64,000 nt of DNA from Nitzschia sp. DOCU1 (GCA_951394045.1 OX595994.1:1550001-1614000), one strand, 5' to 3'. Numbered from the stretch's first letter, positions 10,134-20,739 are shown. Numbers and translations are program-made. The notes: generated by a model not told the origin, from the sequence alone.

Positions 10134-12272
10134 TTACATGGACGGTGTGACCAGCGCATTCAAGGATGGAATCGACAAGACATCTCCATTGACCAGACGC
10201 GTCGTCAATGACACTGGCTTGCCACCATTGTGAGCAATAAAATCTTCCGCCGCAGCTGGAAGTTCACAGTACCGAATGGCATCCAAAATGACCGATCCAG
10301 CGGGCAAGGCAACGACTGTGCCTTCAATGTCCTTTTCGGATTGATGCAAAAAGACAAAGACGTGTTCCCGGGCCAAGTCGGATTGAGCTTCACTCAAGGC
10401 TTCAATATATGGTGCCAGGCGTTGTGTGCGGGCCCGGATGCGTTCCATTCGCAAGTCGGACTCGTCGCTCAAAAACAAACGTTGTTGTTCATCCTCCTCA
10501 TCATCGCTGGCAATGTTCAACTTGGTATTGCCGTGTTGACCCCAGTGCCACTCTTGCAAACCTCGAAGGTAGGCATCAGTGTGATGACCAGGGACAGTGC
10601 CAAAGTGATCGTTGATACTGACAGTGTATCGGGGAGTAGTGGAGGTCGTCGAACGTTGCTGTTCCTCTGATCCCTTGGCAGGCTTGCCTCGAGCCTTGTA
10701 GTCCCAGTGGGATGCTACTCCAAACTCGGCCACCTTGTGCATTTCTCCCGAGCGGACTTGGATTTCCATGTTCCACTCTTCGCCGTGCCATTCCACATTG
10801 GCCGTGTAGTGCAAGGACTGGTAGCCATTGAACTTGGGATTAGCAATGTAGTCCTTGAATCGAGGGTCCTTGGGATTAGGTTCCCATCGTTCCTTGCAGA
10901 GCTTTTGGGCATAGTAGCACAAGGCTCGTTCCCGAGCTCGAGTCACTTCATCCGACTCGTAAGGATTCTCCTTTTTGGAGTCCAAGACAATGCGCAAGGC
11001 CAAGGCGTCCGGGACTTGTAGGATGTGATCCAATCGATTACGAAGCATCTTCTTCCACGTCGAGTACGACTCCTTGACTCGAGCCGTGACGGTAAAGTCT
11101 TCAACACTGTGAGAAAAGACGGGGTCATTCTTCAAGAGTTGCGTCATTTCAGCTTGAACTTGTGCCAAAATGTGCTGCATGCTTTCACCAATGTCTGGTT
11201 CGCTCATGGAGGAAGGAATGCCAAAGCGGGCACGTTGCAAGTGCAGGTCATCTTCTCGTCGTTGGTGTAGCAAGACCGAGACTGTGCGGTATTGTCGGCG
11301 ATACAAGATACGAAAGGCAGCTTCTTCCAGTTCATTCTTGAGACGATGCATCCCCAAGCGAGACGCAATGGGGGCATAGATTCGAAGAGCTTCCCGGCAG
11401 GCACGTCCGGATTCCTTGGTAATCTTGTAGTGCTGGTTCTGTAAAGACGCTTCTTCTCCCGCCTTCAAGATCCCGCGCAAGCGATACAAACAGGCAGCTC
11501 CTCGAATCGCCAATGCCCGCCAATCCTTGGCTTCCGTCAAAAACAAGTTGCGAAGGTTATCCGCTTCTTGAGAATCCGGAGTAACTCGATGCGAGTTATT
11601 CGAGTTGACCATGGAGGCTACCATTTCCAATCGCTTGAGTCTGGCGGCATCCCGTTCAATCGCCAAGGCGTGTCGACCAAAGGATTCAATCCCATGATGC
11701 GGCGCCGCCTCGTCCCAGGGACTCAAGTCCTTGTGAGGCAACGCACACGAGACTCGTCGGGCTTGCACACAATGCGCATAATGAAAGGCAGCTGCAATCA
11801 AGGCATTAATGCCCATTTCCATGGTTTCCACCATAATGAGGCAAAACTCGGCGGCACCCGCCATGCGTTGAGCATCGCCATCGGCAGCTTCTTGAATGGC
11901 ATAATTCAACTTGAGGACTTCACTCTCGGTAAAGAACGATTGCAACATGGAATGACGTAATCGTTCCATATTGTGATGCAACAAATGCGCCTTTTCGAGG
12001 CGAAGCCAGGCCGGAAGTCGTTCCTGACTTCTTGCAGACGCAAGATTGGAAGCCAAAATGGGATTGTAAAAGGTTTGTTCATTGTTCATCATGTTCTCGT
12101 CAACAGTAAAGAATCGCTTGATGGTCGATGTCTTTTTAATACTGGGCGTATTGGCAGTCTTTGCCGGGGCTTCCATGGTGGCTACCGCACCAAAGCAATC
12201 GGCAGGAGTCATATTGTGGGCAGCCATCAAGGCTACCACAGCTAGAGTTCGCTTTAAACTCGGTATCGTCAT
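10134..12272 (-). CDS. RelA/SpoT homolog, probable plastid ppGpp synthetase
   Basis: Single exon, 712 aa. A signal-like N-terminus ends at PADC|FGAV (26/27), a plastid-import type site. Residues 130-290 occupy the place of the HD hydrolase domain but are degenerate: the usual LLHD motif reads AFHYAH and LADRLHNM reads GAACLYRL, so hydrolase ligands are missing. YAPIASRLGMHRLKNELEE (299-317) and the synthetase domain (about 395-530) are well kept: K400, VPDALALRIVLD, RFKDYIANPKFNGYQSLH (471-488) and EIQVRSGEMH (503-512). A TGS domain covers about 636-703. Expected reaction: ATP + GDP/GTP to (p)ppGpp. Diatoms are reported to have synthetase-only RSH4-type enzymes beside bifunctional ones; assigning this protein to that class is my inference. 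Confidence 0.88.
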   Translation of the reverse strand: MTIPSLKRTLAVVALMAAHNMTPADCFGAVATMEAPAKTANTPSIKKTSTIKRFFTVDENMMNNEQTFYNPILASNLASARSQERLPAWLRLEKAHLLHHNMERLRHSMLQSFFTESEVLKLNYAIQEAADGDAQRMAGAAEFCLIMVETMEMGINALIAAAFHYAHCVQARRVSCALPHKDLSPWDEAAPHHGIESFGRHALAIERDAARLKRLEMVASMVNSNNSHRVTPDSQEADNLRNLFLTEAKDWRALAIRGAACLYRLRGILKAGEEASLQNQHYKITKESGRACREALRIYAPIASRLGMHRLKNELEEAAFRILYRRQYRTVSVLLHQRREDDLHLQRARFGIPSSMSEPDIGESMQHILAQVQAEMTQLLKNDPVFSHSVEDFTVTARVKESYSTWKKMLRNRLDHILQVPDALALRIVLDSKKENPYESDEVTRARERALCYYAQKLCKERWEPNPKDPRFKDYIANPKFNGYQSLHYTANVEWHGEEWNMEIQVRSGEMHKVAEFGVASHWDYKARGKPAKGSEEQQRSTTSTTPRYTVSINDHFGTVPGHHTDAYLRGLQEWHWGQHGNTKLNIASDDEEDEQQRLFLSDESDLRMERIRARTQRLAPYIEALSEAQSDLAREHVFVFLHQSEKDIEGTVVALPAGSVILDAIRYCELPAAAEDFIAHNGGKPVSLTTRLVNGDVLSIPSLNALVTPSM

Positions 12273-14419
12273 GATTGATGTTTGTTTGTAGTAGTAATAA
12301 ATCTAATAGGAGAAAGAAGCAACAACAAACAACAAGTGAGACTCAAGGTCACTGAGAAGACCATCGGCACGAAAAAGGCGAAAAAGAACAAATCCCGCTA
12401 CGAGGAGGGTTGGGCTCTTTCTGCCCGCGAAAGAATTTGGACAATATCCATGATTCGATGGACGACAGCGATATCATTCATCATGGTTTCATCCAACACC
12501 CAATGCTTCATCATCCACCAACACACCTTTCGACCCCAGAGGGTTATTTGGAAAATGTGATGGCCCGATCGGCACAAAATCGCCCGATCGACAAATGACA
12601 GAAGAAGAAGAAGAAAGAGGAAACATTGCTCGGCGGGAGCGAGCTCGCGTAGGCACGAAAGAACAACCACTGCGAGGAGGCATTGGAGTGCTCGCGATGA
12701 TGATGCGGTGTCTTGTCTTGTGCGGAAGTTGCACGAGCAGATGGCGTCACCGAGAATTTTCGCAGCCGAACTTCGAGAAATGTTCTTTTCGCCTACCGCG
12801 CGTCTTTGCGCGAAGATTCGAAATCGACTCGTACGAATGACAACAAAGAAAAGACCACCCGAACCTCGCAAAAGCGAATGACCATGGCGCCTTCTTTTTG
12901 AAAGGAAAACAGAGTTTCATGCAAAACCTACCTGGCAGTGAATAGCTTTAAAGCTGGAGTAAATGGGAACGTGTGTTTGAATGTTGGTTGCCCTCAATGA
13001 CACACCAAAGATGGGAGGATGTTGTTATGAGAATGAGGTCGTCTTCTGAAAAGTTTGTGTAAATTCGCTCGGCATCCAAATGCCGTTTGGGAACGCGAGC
13101 CCCTTCGGCAAGAGGGGATGTCACCGCCAGCTTCTCCCCGCGACGGAAAAAGTCAATCCCAGAGCATCGCAGAAAGAACATCCCCCGCAGTCGTGCGCCA
13201 TCAGAATCTTCCATGCATATGCACGGGCATTCCGCGTGTTTGGCACGTCCAGGTGCATGACTTGTCATTGGCAGCCAGTCCAGGGCTTATTTGAAAATAT
13301 GTCGCTGGGGAGCCTTTTGGGCTCTTTTCATAACGACCACACCTTGAAGTCAGACAACGTCAGCTTGCATGGTTCCCTTGCTGACGACGACGGGGGTGTC
13401 ACAGAAGTCGACCGTTGTGACTGCAAGCAAGGTGTCAGATATCACCATCCACACTCTATCGGGGGAGAAAGGTGTCATCACCGATGATTCTCATATCTTT
13501 CTTGTCCTATTGGACATCCTATCGGCATTGCAAATTATGGGAGTTGGTGTTGACAACTCTCCAAACGAAAATTCGCGATCAACAACGGATATGCCGCCAT
13601 CGCCAACGGAACAATATCATCCCTTGAAAAGGCCTCTCGGAATTGACGCTATTGGCGATGCAAGATTAACGTCGTCATGTATCATCCGATTGAGAATGCA
13701 GCGCCTTGGGAATTAGGATGATCATGCCATCATCGCAGAGTCAGCAATCCATCCTTTCATCGTCGTCGTCCTTTGCATGGAGTCACCCCCAGCGTCGGAG
13801 TAGCCTTGATGTGGTCCATAAATCCAATGACAAGATCCTCGTCGTCATTGTTGTCCGCATCATCGACAAGATGCACTAGTCCGTGGAATTAAATGTTGGG
13901 GTCGTCCTGTTCTTGACGTTCTTCTTGCTTTTTCTCGGACTAGCATGACACGAAACTAGCATACGGCCTTTTTTCTACTCAACAATTCTTTGGTCGGCAT
14001 TCGAAATAATGAAAGAGTCAGATGAACACGGGCATGCAACACAAGACATTCACTTCGGCAATGAAATATGGTCCTATACCAACTACATACATCCTCCACA
14101 ACTAGTAGAGCGTTAGACGTGCTGCTGGTGGGAAACTACTAGACTTTTGTGGACCGTGCCATGACAGCGCCTGGCTACCACTACTAGTTTTCGACACGAA
14201 CACAAGCCGTGAAAGAAATTTCATGGGCCACTGACTACTACTACTAACTAACACAACAAAATATCAATGGTTGAGCCCAGGGCATGCATCCGTCGTTTGG
14301 GTAATGATTCAGCCTTGTTGCGCTATTTATTTTTTATAGAATCATCATTACAATATACCGAACATCTTACTTGAAATAATACTGACAAGTGCAATCTCCG
14401 TCCCGTCTGTATAGTACTA
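12273..14419. other. Gene-poor 2.1 kb with a possible minus-strand relic
   Basis: No intact gene supported. From about 13950 down to 12950 the minus strand has several coding-like blocks broken by stops: around 13925-13745 a charged Gln/Glu run, an in-frame TAA, then a block with LVDDADNNDDEDLVIGF and a terminal KGRRR; and 13268-12948 an uninterrupted 106-codon frame. This could be a decayed gene or transposon remnant. The remainder (12273-12900, 13950-14419) shows nothing. Confidence 0.4.
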
Positions 14420-15745
14420 TTATTTGGGCATGCCGCATGCGTCACACTCTTCCAGATCATGAGAATTCAACAAGGTGCATTGGGAACATTGCCATTCTTT
14501 GACATTTTTCTGACGACGAGAGCGTTGTGCCTGCTGCTTCTCCTTTGGACTAGTAGTACCACCAGCAGCAGCACTACCCGGTGTAGTGACTACCGCGTTG
14601 CTAGTACTAGTGCGTTTGCGTTTGATATTGGCTCCCTCCCAATCGGAATCCTCCTCATCATCGTCGCTATTCGATACGTGTTTGGAATCATCCTCGTCGG
14701 ACGATTCGTCGTCGGCATCAGCCTTGGATTTCTTGGTACCTTTGGACTTGGTGGTTTTGAGCTTTTTGTGGTTGCCACCTTTTAGTTCGTCACTCGTCAC
14801 ATCTCGATTTCGTTTATTGTTACTCTTGACTTGTTCCAAAACTTGCTTGTATTCCAAAGCCTTCTTTTCGCCCATGGCCTTGCACTTTTCCCAAAGTTTG
14901 GCCAGTTTCTTGTACTCCTTAGCGGCCGTCTTTTTGTCTCCCACACACGTTTCGAGCCTAATTTGAGACTGTTCCAACTGTTGTTGGGCGATTTGTAACT
15001 CGTGTTGCACCTGCTTGAGGTGTTTTTGTGCTCTCTTGACCTCATCTTGTTGCTGTTTCACCATGATTTCGCAAGCCTCCATCCACTTGGCCGCCGCCGC
15101 CAAAGACTGGACTTCTGACTGCTGCCAGACGGTCAATCGTTTTTGCTTTTTGGCTGTTGCATGCGGAGTCGGGGTTGCCGCTGGAACCAAAGTAGTAGCA
15201 CCTGGAGTGCTAATCGTTGTTGGATCCTGATTCTCCTTTTGTTGCTGCGGCTGTTTCTTGTTGTTGTTGCAAGGCGTAATGGCATGTGAAGAGTTTGCCG
15301 TTGTGGTCTTTTTGTTGGACTTTTTGGTGCTGGTGGCAGCCGCCTTTGGAATCTTACTAGGAGAAGTAGGAGTCGTGCTAGTAGAATCAGTGGAGGGATT
15401 TGCCGTAGAGGCTTGTTCCGCAGAGTCGCCGTTGGAAGAAGCAGTAGCAGCTACCACTGGTTCCCCTGCAGCGGGTGATGTCGTCGTCAGCTTTTTTGGA
15501 GAAGATGCCTCAGCTCCTGCGGCAGTAACCTCAGCTCCAGCAGCTGATGGCATATCCGCTTCATTTGTCGCCGCCGTGGGCGATAATTCCTCGGGCGCCG
15601 GAGTCGAAAAGATGGGTTCGTCGTCCTCGTCGTCCGAAGAGGATTCATCCTCCAAAATAGCCGGACGACCAGGGCGGCTTGTTGGCTGCTGCTGGGTCGA
15701 ACTAGTAGTCTCGATCAACTTGAGGGGTTGCAAACGTCGAAGCAT
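14420..15745 (-). CDS. Coiled-coil protein with C-terminal RanBP2-type zinc finger
   Basis: About 441 aa from the ATG at 15745 (MLRRLQPLKL); the frame is open to 15862, but the extra 39 residues look like untranslated leader. The N-terminal half is acidic and Ala/Thr/Ser/Pro-rich and probably disordered. Residues of about 220-320 form a Gln/Lys/Glu coiled coil. Lys- and Asp/Glu-rich stretches with nuclear-localisation character (KKLKTTKSKGTKKSK) follow. The last 30 residues form a zinc finger, W-x-C-x2-C-x3-N-x6-C-x2-C (WQCSQCTLLNSHDLEECDAC), the RanBP2/NZF pattern that binds ubiquitin, RNA or Ran in known proteins. A nuclear role is likely; the ligand cannot be told. Confidence 0.72.
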   Translation of the reverse strand: MLRRLQPLKLIETTSSTQQQPTSRPGRPAILEDESSSDDEDDEPIFSTPAPEELSPTAATNEADMPSAAGAEVTAAGAEASSPKKLTTTSPAAGEPVVAATASSNGDSAEQASTANPSTDSTSTTPTSPSKIPKAAATSTKKSNKKTTTANSSHAITPCNNNKKQPQQQKENQDPTTISTPGATTLVPAATPTPHATAKKQKRLTVWQQSEVQSLAAAAKWMEACEIMVKQQQDEVKRAQKHLKQVQHELQIAQQQLEQSQIRLETCVGDKKTAAKEYKKLAKLWEKCKAMGEKKALEYKQVLEQVKSNNKRNRDVTSDELKGGNHKKLKTTKSKGTKKSKADADDESSDEDDSKHVSNSDDDEEDSDWEGANIKRKRTSTSNAVVTTPGSAAAGGTTSPKEKQQAQRSRRQKNVKEWQCSQCTLLNSHDLEECDACGMPK

Positions 15746-16223
15746 AATGATTGCTTTACTGAAAATCACAAGAGAGAGACGAGGAGCGAGAGGGCTTTTG
15801 GCTTTTTGTTTTTTGTGAGGGGCAAAGGGCATGCACCGAGGGCCGACGTGCAGGTGCCCCATCTGGCGGTCATTGGTGGCAACGCACGCGCGATACTATC
15901 GCAGCGGGTTAAACTTGCATCCGCGCCATAATTTTTGTTGCTTGAATCGACTACTCTGACCAAAACGGAACGACGCTGACCATTGGCATGGCATGCTTTG
16001 CATTATACTTTACCAACTATGAGCGTTGCCAAAAGAAAGTGAGCTACCTGCTGCTGGTGGGAGTTGAGTTTTGTTGATCACGTCATGATGGCGAAGAACT
16101 ACGACTAGTATTCGAGAGCAATGAGTCATATTGGATGATTTTATAGACACAAGTGCTAGACTAGCACAGCAAAATTGGGGGCACCTACTGCCCATCACTT
16201 CCAATAGTACTAGCTAGGTACTA
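15746..16223. other. Intergenic between zinc-finger and MATE genes
   Basis: Leader and promoter of the zinc-finger gene plus the 3' flank of the MATE gene. Repeated actagta-type words, common in gaps of this window. No gene seen. Confidence 0.55.
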
Positions 16224-17913
16224 CTAGGGAGGTGCTGCATGCTTGCGATTTGATTCCGATCTCGTTTGCGCCATTTCGGCGTACTTGACCCAGTCGCTGT
16301 TGGTGGGACAAGAAGAACAATAGGATAAGAAATGAGTAGTAGTAAGGAAATTGTTTCGGTTTGCCCGCACTGAGTGCAACATCAATTCGTACCTTCGAAT
16401 GGTAATAATCCCGTACAAGACACAGAGCATGGCATACCCAATGGCCATGCCAGTGTACAATCCTACCAAGTCCGCTCTCCAGTACTTTGTCATCAAAATG
16501 ACACCGGGTACTTGGCCGCCCCAGCTTGCCAGAAATCCCATCCAAAAGATCTCCCTGGTCCGTCCCATGGAATATGGGATTCGCTCAATAGCCACGGCCA
16601 TATTCATAAAGCACAGCGTCAACGTAAATGGAAGACTGGCCTCTTCGAACATGTCCAAGAACACCACATCTTCGGTAAAGATACGAGCCACGAGTCGACT
16701 ACGAAACAGTAGCACGAGTCCCAAGAGCACCAAAATGGCGGCACACATTCCAATCCCCACAAAGCCCGCCTGTCGGGCGCCCATCGGATTCATCTTTCCC
16801 AATCGCAACGACATGTTAATGGCCGAAGCACCCGACAAAGAGCCGACCACAATCAAGGCGATCCACATGATTCTAATGTCAACGAACAAACAATGTGGGG
16901 AAATCGTCATCAGAATTCCATTGAATAACTCTTCCTCGCCGCGCAATTCGTGGTACGCACCTGTAACTTGTGTTGAAGACTGCAACTTCTTCTTCCCCAA
17001 GTTTCGCTGCCACGGCCCCAATCACTGCCACTCTCCAAAAATCAGACGCACTCGACATGGCTGCTGGAACGTAGAGTTCACAATAAGCACGGATGCGATT
17101 CCAGGTAATTTCCTTGAAATCCCATCCACCCCAAGCAGGTGCATGCAGTCGCTGAACATGAACATATACAATCAACATGGTAAACAAAGATACATAGGTC
17201 ACCAAGGTAGTGACAATGGGACAAGCAACAAAGTGAAAGCCGTGAAAGCCGGGAATCGGCCACCCCAGAACAAAAATGAGGCCAAACACCAGATTCATAA
17301 CTAGTCCCATGGAGGCACTCGTCACTTCTGGCCGCATGATTCGTTGTGCCGAAAAGAATTGTGCTAATTGTCCAAACGCCAAAATCCCTGGAACCGCAAA
17401 ACTCAATACACGCGAATAGTATCCTGCCATGTGACTAATCTCGGGGTCACTCCCAAAGGCCAGCCACACTTGCTCCGTCAAATTCCAGGCTACAATGACC
17501 ACAATAGCAAAGCAGGAGAGAACCACATAGGACACTTGAAGATAGATTCCTGCCAATTTGGGATTCCCAGCTCCCACGGCACCTCCCACAAAGACACCTA
17601 GCACGCTGCCACTCAGCAATACTTGCGTGCACATGGTCCACAAATCCGACAAGGCTGACGCCGACAAGGCTTGTCGACTGACATGACCCAGCAACGCAGT
17701 GTCGGTAGTTTTCATCCCCACAAAGGATAATCGAGAAATAAAAATGGGAACTCCCAGATGCAAAATATCCCAGGCATCTTGGGCAATGCTGGGCGTTGTG
17801 GCATCATGGGCGGGAAGATGGCCCGGCAATGGATTTTCGACATCTTTTGCTACGACACTTTTGGTGGAAAGAAGGGGCTGCGCCTCTGTGGCTGGCGTCG
17901 CCACGTTGCCCAT
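16224..17913 (-). CDS. MATE-family efflux transporter
   Basis: Exons 17913-16961, 16872-16393 and 16296-16224 (introns 88 and 96 nt) give 501 aa. About 12 hydrophobic segments are arranged as in multidrug and toxic compound extrusion proteins, which exchange organic cations or metabolites for H+ or Na+. Family-like stretches are DILHLGVPIFISRLSFVGMK (TM1), DTALLGHVSRQALSASALSDL, SGSVLGVFVGGAVGAGN (TM2-3), the central GLVMNLVFGLIFVLG and the C-half YVPAAMSSASDFWRV. The N-terminus is short and cytosolic with QPLLST, a vacuole-type acidic or dileucine-like signal at best. The last exon encodes only a 24-residue tail ending RKHAAPP. Substrate unknown. It is divergent from the LNR gene and may share its promoter region. 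Confidence 0.87.
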
Positions 17914-18345
17914 TCTTCGTGATGCTCACGACAATGAGGAAATGTCCAAACCGACAGGTATGATAGATGCCGGAAGCTCCGCGGGGGTATTTTGTGGTTC
18001 GTTCGTTTGGCTTGGAGGTACGATAGGGAGATCATCGTTCTCGAAACTTTTGCCACAATTTTCGGCGCGGATTCATACCAAGGTACGTGCACTATGTATG
18101 TAGGCTATTATGTAAAAATCCTTTTAGTCGCATAGGCCTGGGCGTCCATCCGTCTGATCCTTGCAGCGTGCTCCGCCACGACTGAAATCAATTTTCGCTA
18201 CCCATTACTAGAGCTGTCGTCGTTTTTCATCAGTGCATTCCGTTGTGTTAACTGATCGATCGCATGTCAATACATCCTACTACTTCTAGCTAGAGCGGGA
18301 GGATAAATAGCAGAGGACTTGTTGTTGTTCTTCGAGGATGATACG
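17914..18345. promoter_or_regulatory. Divergent promoter region, left copy of a duplicated sequence
   Basis: Between the MATE gene and the LNR gene. The part from about 18053 to 18345 recurs downstream of the LNR gene at about 19665-19815. Shared words include cggcgcggat, cataccaaggta, gtatgtaggc, catcctactac and gaggataaa followed by cttcgaggat. An out-of-frame upstream ATG at 18338 opens an 8-codon uORF ending at 18364, overlapping the main start at 18346. Confidence 0.6.
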
Positions 18346-19491
18346 ATGCCGACTTTTTCGGTAGACGAGGACGAAGAAACAACCCCATCCGTCAAAGAAG
18401 AAGAAGAAGAAGAAGAACTGCAAGCGGATCATGCCCATGTTTCGGGCAAGTCCGAAAGAAAATTAATCACAACGCCCACATTGGAAGCTTGGAGAAATTC
18501 TCGTCGATTCGTCATTGTCATTGTAGTACTAGTTGCAATGACGCTGTTAGTCGCTGCTTTGCCGCTGACGCTTCTTCTGCTTCGAGACAATAATGAAAAT
18601 GGACAAATTGAGAATCCCTCTCCGACAGCCGCTGTGCGTGATTACTTTGATGAGTACTATCCCGACTGTAATGTATCTTTGCCCTTTTGGATTGGCAATG
18701 GAAAATGTAATGGTGGGATGTATATGACAAAGGAATGCGGCTATGACGGCGGGGACTGTGTCGAGTTTCTAGACAAGTATCCCGACTGTAATGTGCCGAA
18801 TCCTTCTTGGATTGGCAATGGAAAATGTAATGATGAGCCATACATGGCAGAGGAATGTGGATTTGACGGCGGTGACTGCCTCGAGTTGATGGAACAATAT
18901 CCGGACTGTAATGTGACCTACATCTCTTGGATTGGTAATGGATTTTGTGAGGGCAGGCTATATACTATGACGGAGGCGTGCGGCTTTGACGGTGGCGACT
19001 GTCTCGAGTTTATGGACAAGTATCCCGACTGTCATGTGGACGATCCAAATTGGATTGGGGATGGATGGTGTCACGGTGGGCCATATATGACCAAAGAGTG
19101 CGGCTTTGATGGCGGTGACTGCGTTGCGCTCATGGAGATGTATCCCGACTGTAATCTGGACAATGATCTTTCTTTTCTTGGGGATGGATGGTGTGACGGG
19201 GGGATATACATGACCAAGGAGTGCGGCTATGACGGCGGCGACTGTCTCGAATTCTTACAAAAGTATCCCAACTGTGATGTGACCGATCCAACTTGGATTG
19301 GGGATGAAATATGTAATGGTGGGCCATATATGACGGAGGAATGTGGATTTGACGGCGGTGACTGTCTTGTGTTCATCGAGACATATCCTAACTGCACTGT
19401 TGACTATCCATCGTTTCTTGGGGACGGAACATGTCACGGAGGGCCGTATAACACATCAACGTGCGGCTTTGATGGGGGCGACTGTCTATAG
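18346..19491 (+). CDS. Type II membrane protein with seven Lin-12/Notch (LNR) repeats
   Basis: 381 aa from the ATG at 18346. The cytoplasmic N-terminus is acidic (a run of nine Glu from a GAA repeat). TM at 55-79 (FVIVIVVLVAMTLLVAALPL). From about residue 103 to the end are seven tandem units of about 40 residues, each with YPDCNV, GNGKC or GDGWC, ECGFDGGDC: the LNR fold with three disulphides and a Ca2+ site on the Asp residues. There is no signal peptide, so repeats face outside or the lumen as in a type II protein. LNR repeats occur in Notch and pappalysins; in diatoms they are common in surface or secreted proteins of unknown role. Repeat units are also similar in DNA, so the array probably expands and contracts. 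Notch-like signalling is not implied. Confidence 0.85.
   Translation: MPTFSVDEDEETTPSVKEEEEEEELQADHAHVSGKSERKLITTPTLEAWRNSRRFVIVIVVLVAMTLLVAALPLTLLLLRDNNENGQIENPSPTAAVRDYFDEYYPDCNVSLPFWIGNGKCNGGMYMTKECGYDGGDCVEFLDKYPDCNVPNPSWIGNGKCNDEPYMAEECGFDGGDCLELMEQYPDCNVTYISWIGNGFCEGRLYTMTEACGFDGGDCLEFMDKYPDCHVDDPNWIGDGWCHGGPYMTKECGFDGGDCVALMEMYPDCNLDNDLSFLGDGWCDGGIYMTKECGYDGGDCLEFLQKYPNCDVTDPTWIGDEICNGGPYMTEECGFDGGDCLVFIETYPNCTVDYPSFLGDGTCHGGPYNTSTCGFDGGDCL
18652..19488 (+). repeat. Seven tandem LNR units
   Basis: Units of about 120 bp inside the preceding gene. Recurrent DNA words are tatcccgactgt at the start and gacggcggtgactg at the end of each unit. Confidence 0.8.
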
Positions 19492-20180
19492 TTAAACCAC
19501 TAGTATCCCAACCTTCTCTGCAGTCGCAAAGTAGAACTTATTGTTGTTGTGGAAACGGGAATGCGGCCCGGTGAATCCTTCCCTGAACCATATTGGCTGT
19601 TTAAGATCCTCAAGAATTCTTCTGCAAGCTACCCGAGAGTGACAACCAAATTTCAAAGCTTTCGGCACAATTTCGGCGCGGATGCATACCAAGGTATGTG
19701 CACTTTGGTATGTAGGCATTTCTGTTAAGAAATCATATTAGTTTTAGTCAAAGGCCTCGACATCCTACTACTAGGGAGGATAAAAAGCAGAAGCCTTCGA
19801 GGATACTGGTACGATCGAGAAGAAGGCATGCCCGTACTTCTTCTTCGACGCGCGGCTCGGTCCCACAGGCACCATCATATTCGAGTTGTCTTCCAAATAT
19901 GACTAGTAACCGAAAGTGTTAGAAGTAGTAGTACGCGCGCGAGGATGTAGCACCAATGGGAGCACGCAAGAATCTTCCCTTGAAAATTCAAGACTAGAAT
20001 GAGTGTGCCATTCCGAACGTTCCGGTGCCATTTCAGATTTTCGTGAAACCATACGACACTTTTTTGAGATTTTGGACTCAACGGCATGATGGACGAGTGT
20101 ATCGCCCAAAAACCAAGTTTTAAAGTGCCAGCCTTCTCTCGCATTTGCTTTTTCTCGTCACCAAACGCAAGCTACAAACA
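19492..20180. other. Intergenic with orphan second copy of the LNR-gene promoter
   Basis: About 19665-19815 repeats the sequence found upstream of the LNR gene (cggcgcggatgcataccaaggtat, gtatgtaggc, ttttagtc, catcctactacta, gggaggataaa, gccttcgaggata), but no LNR coding sequence follows. It looks like the remains of a tandem duplication that lost its gene. The rest shows nothing. Confidence 0.6.
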
Positions 20181-20739
20181 ATGGGTAAGAAGACGCATTG
20201 TACTTTCCTGGCAGATGGTCGATTTTTGCACTCGGGGATGTCATCGAAGGGAGGTCTCACCACGTTCTTCTTAATCGTATGTGCACGTTTCAGGCATCAC
20301 AACACCGCTTGAACAAGAAAAGAGGCTTGTGCCAAGGAAACGCCACTCTCAAATCCAAAAGCCGAAACTAGTTCGACGATTCATCCGGTCGATGGTTGGC
20401 GTTGAATCGAGGACGATTGCAGTGCAAGCCGAATTGGACCCAGTAAGTTTCTACTGTTAACCTTGTTGGAGATGAACACATCCTTCCTGTGACCTTCTCT
20501 CACGTAGCTTGCATTGCACGATCGTCTAGGAAATGACACTGCGGAAACTGGCCGAGTCACATCGTACCGTGGCACCTCGAGGAGACAAACCATCATGGAA
20601 CGATCACCACTTTGCTTATCCGACGCTTCGACCGAGTGCTATCAAGAGGCCCGAACTAGAAACCGACTCTCTCCACCACGATCTCCAGGCGCTCAATCTT
20701 CAACGAGAAGTGATGGCGATTGAAAGCTTGGATTGCTAG
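20181..20739 (+). CDS. Small spliced gene with 4-nt first coding exon
   Basis: Predicted from splice signals and frame. Exon 1 is ATGG (20181-20184) followed by donor GTAAGA; exon 2 is 20294-20442 (acceptor TTTCAG, donor GTAAGT); exon 3 is 20530-20739 (acceptor GTCTAG). Introns are 109 and 87 nt, the usual size here. All joins are in phase and give 120 aa starting MGITTPLEQEKRLVPRKR and ending VMAIESLDC. It is basic in the first half, with a conserved-looking WNDHHFAYP segment and a C-terminal amphipathic helix (LHHDLQALNLQREV). No signal peptide, TM or known motif. Function unknown. The gene could have more 5' untranslated sequence or be a chance assembly. Confidence 0.45.

Noticed and set aside
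16351..17304. 317-codon plus-strand open frame
   Set aside because: Antisense to the MATE gene and spans its intron; composition mirrors the TM codons of the other strand.
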